A stretch of 64,000 bases of DNA from JACKFB01 sp041389525. GTDB taxonomy: Bacteria; Myxococcota_A; UBA9042; PHBI01; JACKFB01. Both the position numbers and the translations under genes were made by a program. A model generated the notes under the pieces. It was not told where the DNA came from, did not search any database, and saw only the letters and a list, made by a program, of their open reading frames with translations. The stretch lies in the NCBI GenBank assembly GCA_041389525.1, contig JAWKRR010000011.1, positions 1 through 64,000 on the forward strand. Reading direction: 5' to 3'. This document shows positions 63,401 through 64,000 of this stretch, piece by piece (position 1 is the stretch's first letter; every line of letters begins with the position of its first letter).

Positions 63401-64000
63401 GCCGTGGTAGTTCAGCGTCGGCGAGAAGGTCACGCTGCCGTTGGGGTTTCGCACCACCGTGCCGTGGGTTGGCGACTGCGCGCTGACCGTGGACAGCACG
63501 TCCGGGACGGTGTCGGCGAGGTCAGGGTCCAGGTCGTTTCCGAGCAGCGTGGCCGCGCTGATGGTGATGGGCGTGTCTTCAAGCGTGGCGCCGACGTTGT
63601 CAGCGACGGCGGTGGGCGCGTCGTTGACCTTGGCGATGGTGATGGTCGCGGTGGCCGAGGCCGTGCCTCCGCGCCCGTCGGAGATGGTGTAGCTGAAGGT
63701 CGCGGTGCCGTTGTAGTGCTGCGGCGCCGTGAACGTGTAGTTGCCGCCGCCGTTATTGACGATGGCGCCGATGCTCGGCGTGCCGACGCTGCTGACGGTC
63801 GGGGTGTCGTCGGGGTCGGTGTCGTTGGCCAGCAGGTTGGCCGCGGTGAAGACCTTCGGCACGTCCTCGGTGGCGGCGATGGCGTCGTTGTTGGCGACCG
63901 GGGGCTGGTTGATGGTGACCGGGACGCTCGCGCTGTTGTTGCCCGCGACCGCGTCGACCGCCGCGGAGCTCGCCAGCGCGGTGGTGGTCGCGGTGCCGGT
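54437..64000 (-). CDS. Second giant surface protein (5' end beyond window): cadherin-like/MopE/TSP3 passenger, internal MYXO-CTERM-like tag, barrel
   Basis: 3187 residues visible, one open frame to the right edge, so the N-terminus is missing. Order: cadherin-like beta-sandwich repeats with ANNDAIAATEDVP and GNDxDxD signatures; DUF4215 Cys module (CGDGVRTDSDGEHCDDG); three composite jelly-roll plus MopE-type modules; a second DUF4215 and lamin-tail-like domain (LHLTEIHLPKPNGNPAEQWIE); MopE repeats; a prepeptidase-like domain (CGSPGGLDGTLVFTPDVSE); a long Ca-binding array; the GCGASGG motif (Cys2753 of the visible part), hydrophobic helix, RRR, second helix to AAAQ; a barrel-like region homologous to that of the first giant protein (VTVPTGDES, GIGTPSFRFMVGV); and TSP3 repeats ending DEAPLPE. 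It has no OmpA peptidoglycan-binding domain. Predicted surface-exposed passenger with outer-membrane anchor. Confidence 0.88.
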   Translation of the reverse strand, partial: TGTATTTALASSAAVDAVAGNNSASVPVTINQPPVANNDAIAATEDVPKVFTAANLLANDTDPDDTPTVSSVGTPSIGAIVNNGGGNYTFTAPQHYNGTATFSYTISDGRGGTASATATITIAKVNDAPTAVADNVGATLEDTPITISAATLLGNDLDPDLADTVPDVLSTVSAQSPTHGTVVRNPNGSVTFSPTLNYHGPASFTYTMKDLANVTSTATVNLTVTAVNDPPVAVNDSGNTYQSAPVDILVLGNDSDVDTAVDGDDLIVSAVTQPSGGTVIISADKKKVTFQRNGLFFGVTDFMYTVSDQKGGTDQATVTITVRACGDGVRTDSDGEHCDDGGTAALDGCSSTCILETGYTCSGLAPTACVATCGTDHTLASSGEDFIVSGAAPGAFAYGTSTFGGGPGFETVLNGNLPNAVVDTRIARRVKIPTVADGPQSRLTVRYKLSGDGTADCMRVYVTATADISAATPIFQTCATTPAATNAAIDVATHAGTVRFVTIRFVTNATSNAFPGLYVGRVTVGSDIDADGLRELQTQAGCDPCIDVDVDGYGSSLSVGPASCPKGPTVDCNDLVGAIRPDADEICTGAVDDDCDAQTDLADPECQEDCADGVDDNSDGNTDCADLTCATDAFCDPCSTDWTFEHGPATWTTDHGPADLWQYSPASGEWRTAGTGLVNAFPNPTNGVPGGVYVARLHVMTSVPAAVDGGPAPTLSVTYRHAGDTSPGTDKLMVCINQPTCRFSTPGAVTLASTPGAFTTGTVDLKAYAGQNIQVTILYDTVDALDNANDGARVTRVAISSDVDFDNHLEGPDPSCDPCWDADGDGYGDPRSPDSSQCGLGGNDCRDDASIGFFVNPGALEDKAVPGVCADAIDNDCNGQTDGLDPGCGSEDCANGVDDNGDLAVDCADPQCAADAFCGACGKTFSFASGGGGWVPEGPLFQNGVNTTLAAKGWETVLNGNVDTAGAGQLKGWLRRTVNIPTGLLSPEIEITYVLAGQPTTTKDIFGVCFNTANANCDAANPGNHQFSTGQNTPTSHPLVENAPGGYDRLHLPVPASAIGGTLTVVIFYDTVDGAANANPGLFIERIAVHSDVDRDGKQEAPGATCDHCIDVDKDGFGDPTRPAPYAQLNECTQSQPDCADNDAVTHPLQAEVCGAGGGTADNNCNGLGDLEEPSCSVCGDSVIGAGESCDDGNDDPGDGCAANCTLESGALHLTEIHLPKPNGNPAEQWIEIYNSSTGAVDLGLLGLRVTNLFGVSVDVADPADCTILTGTEVAAGGFFVIAFGPELGADNVSPDATCSSDLQLSLANERVTLSTGTGALVDVVDLRATFECELAQAGATGVGRSLMLIEQPLAGVPFGTKSSGSAWCLAGPLDDYSNSGKHRGTPHAFGGCAEFACDGVDDDCDGTTDQDLADGDADGLCDEQDCDPLDNRCGSDCSDLDGDLIADCRDGCIDVDKDDYGTVSPLLPPGQATCVGLDCDDTRDFVHPDAVEGAADAATCADGLDNDCDGAVDCSDSPCEGAPACDAEICERATAIACGETIILTPSQDNFGCGSPGGLDGTLVFTPDVSETVTVTVTNQGTGRYAAHVLDDTCVTGSCANETLLIPSGCSSGGVATIPVVSGQDVYLVLDAVGPCAEGPGTDVAVKITCGEICGSGVDEDQDGLTDCADPQCVTTLACVDVDFDSDGVNNGAEVLCGSNPLDFDSEPTADQVADPDNDGDINCVDGDDDGDLFSDTEEAAQCPLDVNAKNNALIKPGAAKICGNPAVVDADCNGVPDSSEDACGGAETKCGNTLDDDTDGLVDCFDPDCIAAPFCRFQDFDGDMVGNGFEIDCGSDPLNITSTPAPGQADDIDMDDKPNCIDTDDDGDFFSDVQELVCGSDPLEITSIPLDTDNDTQCDAVDTDDDQDGFNDTLEATCGSSGVDASETPLDAAHDLDGDGICDPLDSDVDGDSWTNSLEELCGTDARNNASNPTDAGLDVDGDLVCDALDTDDDGDGWSDADENLCGTDPNDPVSIPPDLDQNGQCDLLDQDSDGDGWSNAAESLCGTDPTDFNSNPTVAGQDLDSDLICDAVDSDDDGDGWLDAIEVQCKTNPSDATSVPVDTDSDDQCDAVDGDDDNDGWLDGLELLCGTNPLLASDKPVDLDGDGLCDAIDPEGDPDKDGWSTSTELFCGTDPKDPASTPSDLDNDTICDARDPDIDGDGWDNALEPPCGADPLDPLSKPVDTDADSICDANDQDDDGDGSPDTQEIECSTDPLNKLSKPLEIDLFDTDNDGLSNCVDDDDDGDGVSDVAEASLGSDPRVKDTDADGLEDGEEDANQDGITQSNETSPTKPDTDGDGLGDAFEAASCYPLVGGGCGPSLGWLADTDGDGLQDGLEDANKNGVVDEGETNPVVANSDGDVSFDGSEASDGYELGCHTNPLDPKSAPVDRNLDGICDGSQVDSDKDGVPDGVESFCGFDAKSNESTPSFDDLADRDGDGTINCADADDDNDGFDDADELECGTDPRNEASAPDADGVADYDGDGQLNCADTDDDGDGVSDADELKANTDPRDSDTDDDGLSDGQEKSIGTNPLARDTDGDGISDGTEFGLTKADKDTDAGLFQPDLDPSTKTDPKDPDDDGDGLCDGPQSVGTLCVAGEDLNANGRLDAGETNPLNPEDGLVDTDGDGLNDLDEARRGTDPKLPDTDGDGLNDKQEVEGVQGWAPTDPLVADTDGGGVPDGIEVENGTDPNLSSDDFSVADVRGENFVGCGASGGENLGLALLLLTLLAFALARRRGRVLLVALLGFGGLVTTGGDAAAQQAKGSFNAGRFSPAGGHHRVWTVQESQVTPAWKPYGALSYHLETDSLTVTAGRYEERVIELSHVLDVNAGVGLFGRAQLELSLPVALAAESSSGTSSTAPLSGASIGDLLVRGRVRLLDNALGGLGVAVSAGVTVPTGDESKFRGDPGVGILFDAIADWRTTRTVVSLNIGTHIRTKEAQFLTATISHELTYGLGLEIFLSRDRLSVASELFGRTPVNAVFQDDSTSSLELMFGPKWWFMPSLSVQAAASAGLVRGIGTPSFRFMVGVQWAPRSEDLDGDGIPDASDRCVRQPEDLDGFADMDGCPDPDNDQDGVPDDLDGCPNRAEDFNGVDDDDGCPEGEGGAPDHDGDGIPDSVDRCPTDPETYNGYLDLDGCPDEAPLPE
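54440..54785 (-). repeat. C-terminal TSP3 repeats of second giant protein
   Basis: About three units (DLDGDGIPDASDRC, DNDQDGVPDDLDGCP, DHDGDGIPDSVDRCP). They follow the barrel directly and end the protein 3-4 residues after the last unit. In the first giant protein the equivalent repeats lead to an OmpA domain, which is missing here. Confidence 0.88.
55585..55745 (-). other. Internal MYXO-CTERM-like tag plus second signal-like helix in second giant protein
   Basis: VGCGASGG (Cys codon 55742-55744), then a hydrophobic stretch (LGLALLLLTLLAFALA), RRRGR, a second helix (VLLVALLGFGGLV) and AAAQQA, a signal-peptidase-like end. About 420 residues of barrel and TSP3 follow. The layout matches the first giant protein, where an ATG-encoded Met lies at the Arg cluster; here the only nearby start-like codon is a GTG after RRRGR. 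Confidence 0.75.
55800..58990 (-). repeat. Long calcium-binding CGTDP repeat array with two Cys per unit
   Basis: At least fifteen units of about 38-45 residues follow the pattern DxDGDxxCDxxDxDDDGDGWxDxxExxCGTDPxxxxSxP. Each repeat carries a Cys in the DxxCD half and another in the CGTDP half. The Asp ladders should bind calcium, and the Cys pairs probably make one disulfide per unit, giving a stiff, protease-resistant rod. Later units switch to a Cys-free DTDGDGLxDxxE form. Confidence 0.9.
60460..62890 (-). repeat. Three tandem composite modules (jelly-roll + CDPCxDxDxDGxGD + MopE motif)
   Basis: Three consecutive modules of about 270-290 residues share one plan. A beta-rich domain ends VGSDIDADG / ISSDVDFDN / VHSDVDRDG. 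Next comes a CDPC (or CDHC) IDVDxDGxGD calcium-type loop, then a MopE-type DCxD...ExC...DNDCNG...D stretch and DCADGVDDNxD...C...CG. Sequence identity is modest, so the duplication is old. Module borders are approximate. Confidence 0.8.
63040..64000 (-). repeat. Cadherin-like/Ig-like tandem domains at start of visible second giant protein
   Basis: About three beta-sandwich units, each containing AxxDNxxxTxEDxP, LLxNDxDPD and GTATFSYTISDG-like strands. This is the pattern of bacterial cadherin-like (VCBS-associated) adhesion domains. The first unit is cut by the right edge of the window, so more copies may lie beyond. Confidence 0.85.

Overview
High-GC chromosomal window of about 64 kb from a deltaproteobacterial-type genome. 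The best guess is Myxococcota, Bradymonadota or a relative. This is inferred from the many lipoproteins with Asp/Ala-rich tethers, MopE-type and DUF4215 Cys repeats, thrombospondin type-3 (TSP3) repeats, MYXO-CTERM-like motifs, and two giant surface proteins. No rRNA, tRNA, CRISPR array, phage or complete insertion sequence was seen, so taxonomy rests on protein style only.

Layout. 1-13 kb, mostly minus strand: the N-terminal part of a copper-type P-ATPase running off the left edge, a GST (+), a GT-C-like membrane glycosyltransferase, a toxin-first PIN toxin/antitoxin pair, a two-gene ATP-dependent 2-hydroxyacyl-CoA dehydratase-type system with an upstream TetR gene and palindromic operator, and two small lipoproteins. 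13-21 kb: DUF2239, a second GT-C transferase (AftB-like), DUF2804, a 731-aa lipoprotein, a NorE/NorF-like pair without a catalytic oxidase gene, a lipoprotein, and a 156-bp repeat element. 21.3-36 kb: one 4894-codon gene (minus) for a giant mosaic surface protein. 36-40 kb: Cys-rich lipoprotein, VOC protein, decayed RES toxin gene, an unrecognised protein and a Uma2 protein. 40-46 kb: a probable operon TetR - CotH kinase - beta-helix lipoprotein - CotH kinase with 4-bp GTGA overlaps. 46-54 kb (plus): PilZ-like protein, fatty-acid-hydroxylase-like protein behind a palindromic operator, a lipoprotein, a CsgG-like protein and a PAS/GGDEF-like/EAL protein. 54.4-64 kb: a second giant protein gene (minus), open to the right edge.

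Most striking: the two giant proteins are built to one plan. A very long secreted, repeat-rich, Cys-rich passenger is followed by a GC(G/A)-type MYXO-CTERM-like tag (Cys, hydrophobic helix, Arg cluster). A second signal-peptide-like helix follows immediately, then an OmpA-family-like beta-barrel with TSP3 repeats. In one protein an OmpA peptidoglycan-binding domain ends the chain; the other lacks it. The barrels look homologous while the passengers differ. This resembles a single-chain passenger/anchor surface display system with an internal processing site. I do not know of a description of it, but I could not search.

A second point of interest is the dehydratase pair. The activase C-terminus and its partner's N-terminus carry the same DKLSLGK peptide, encoded by a 23-bp exact direct repeat. 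The remaining genes are mostly cell-envelope and surface functions, consistent with a predatory, social or particle-attached lifestyle (inference).
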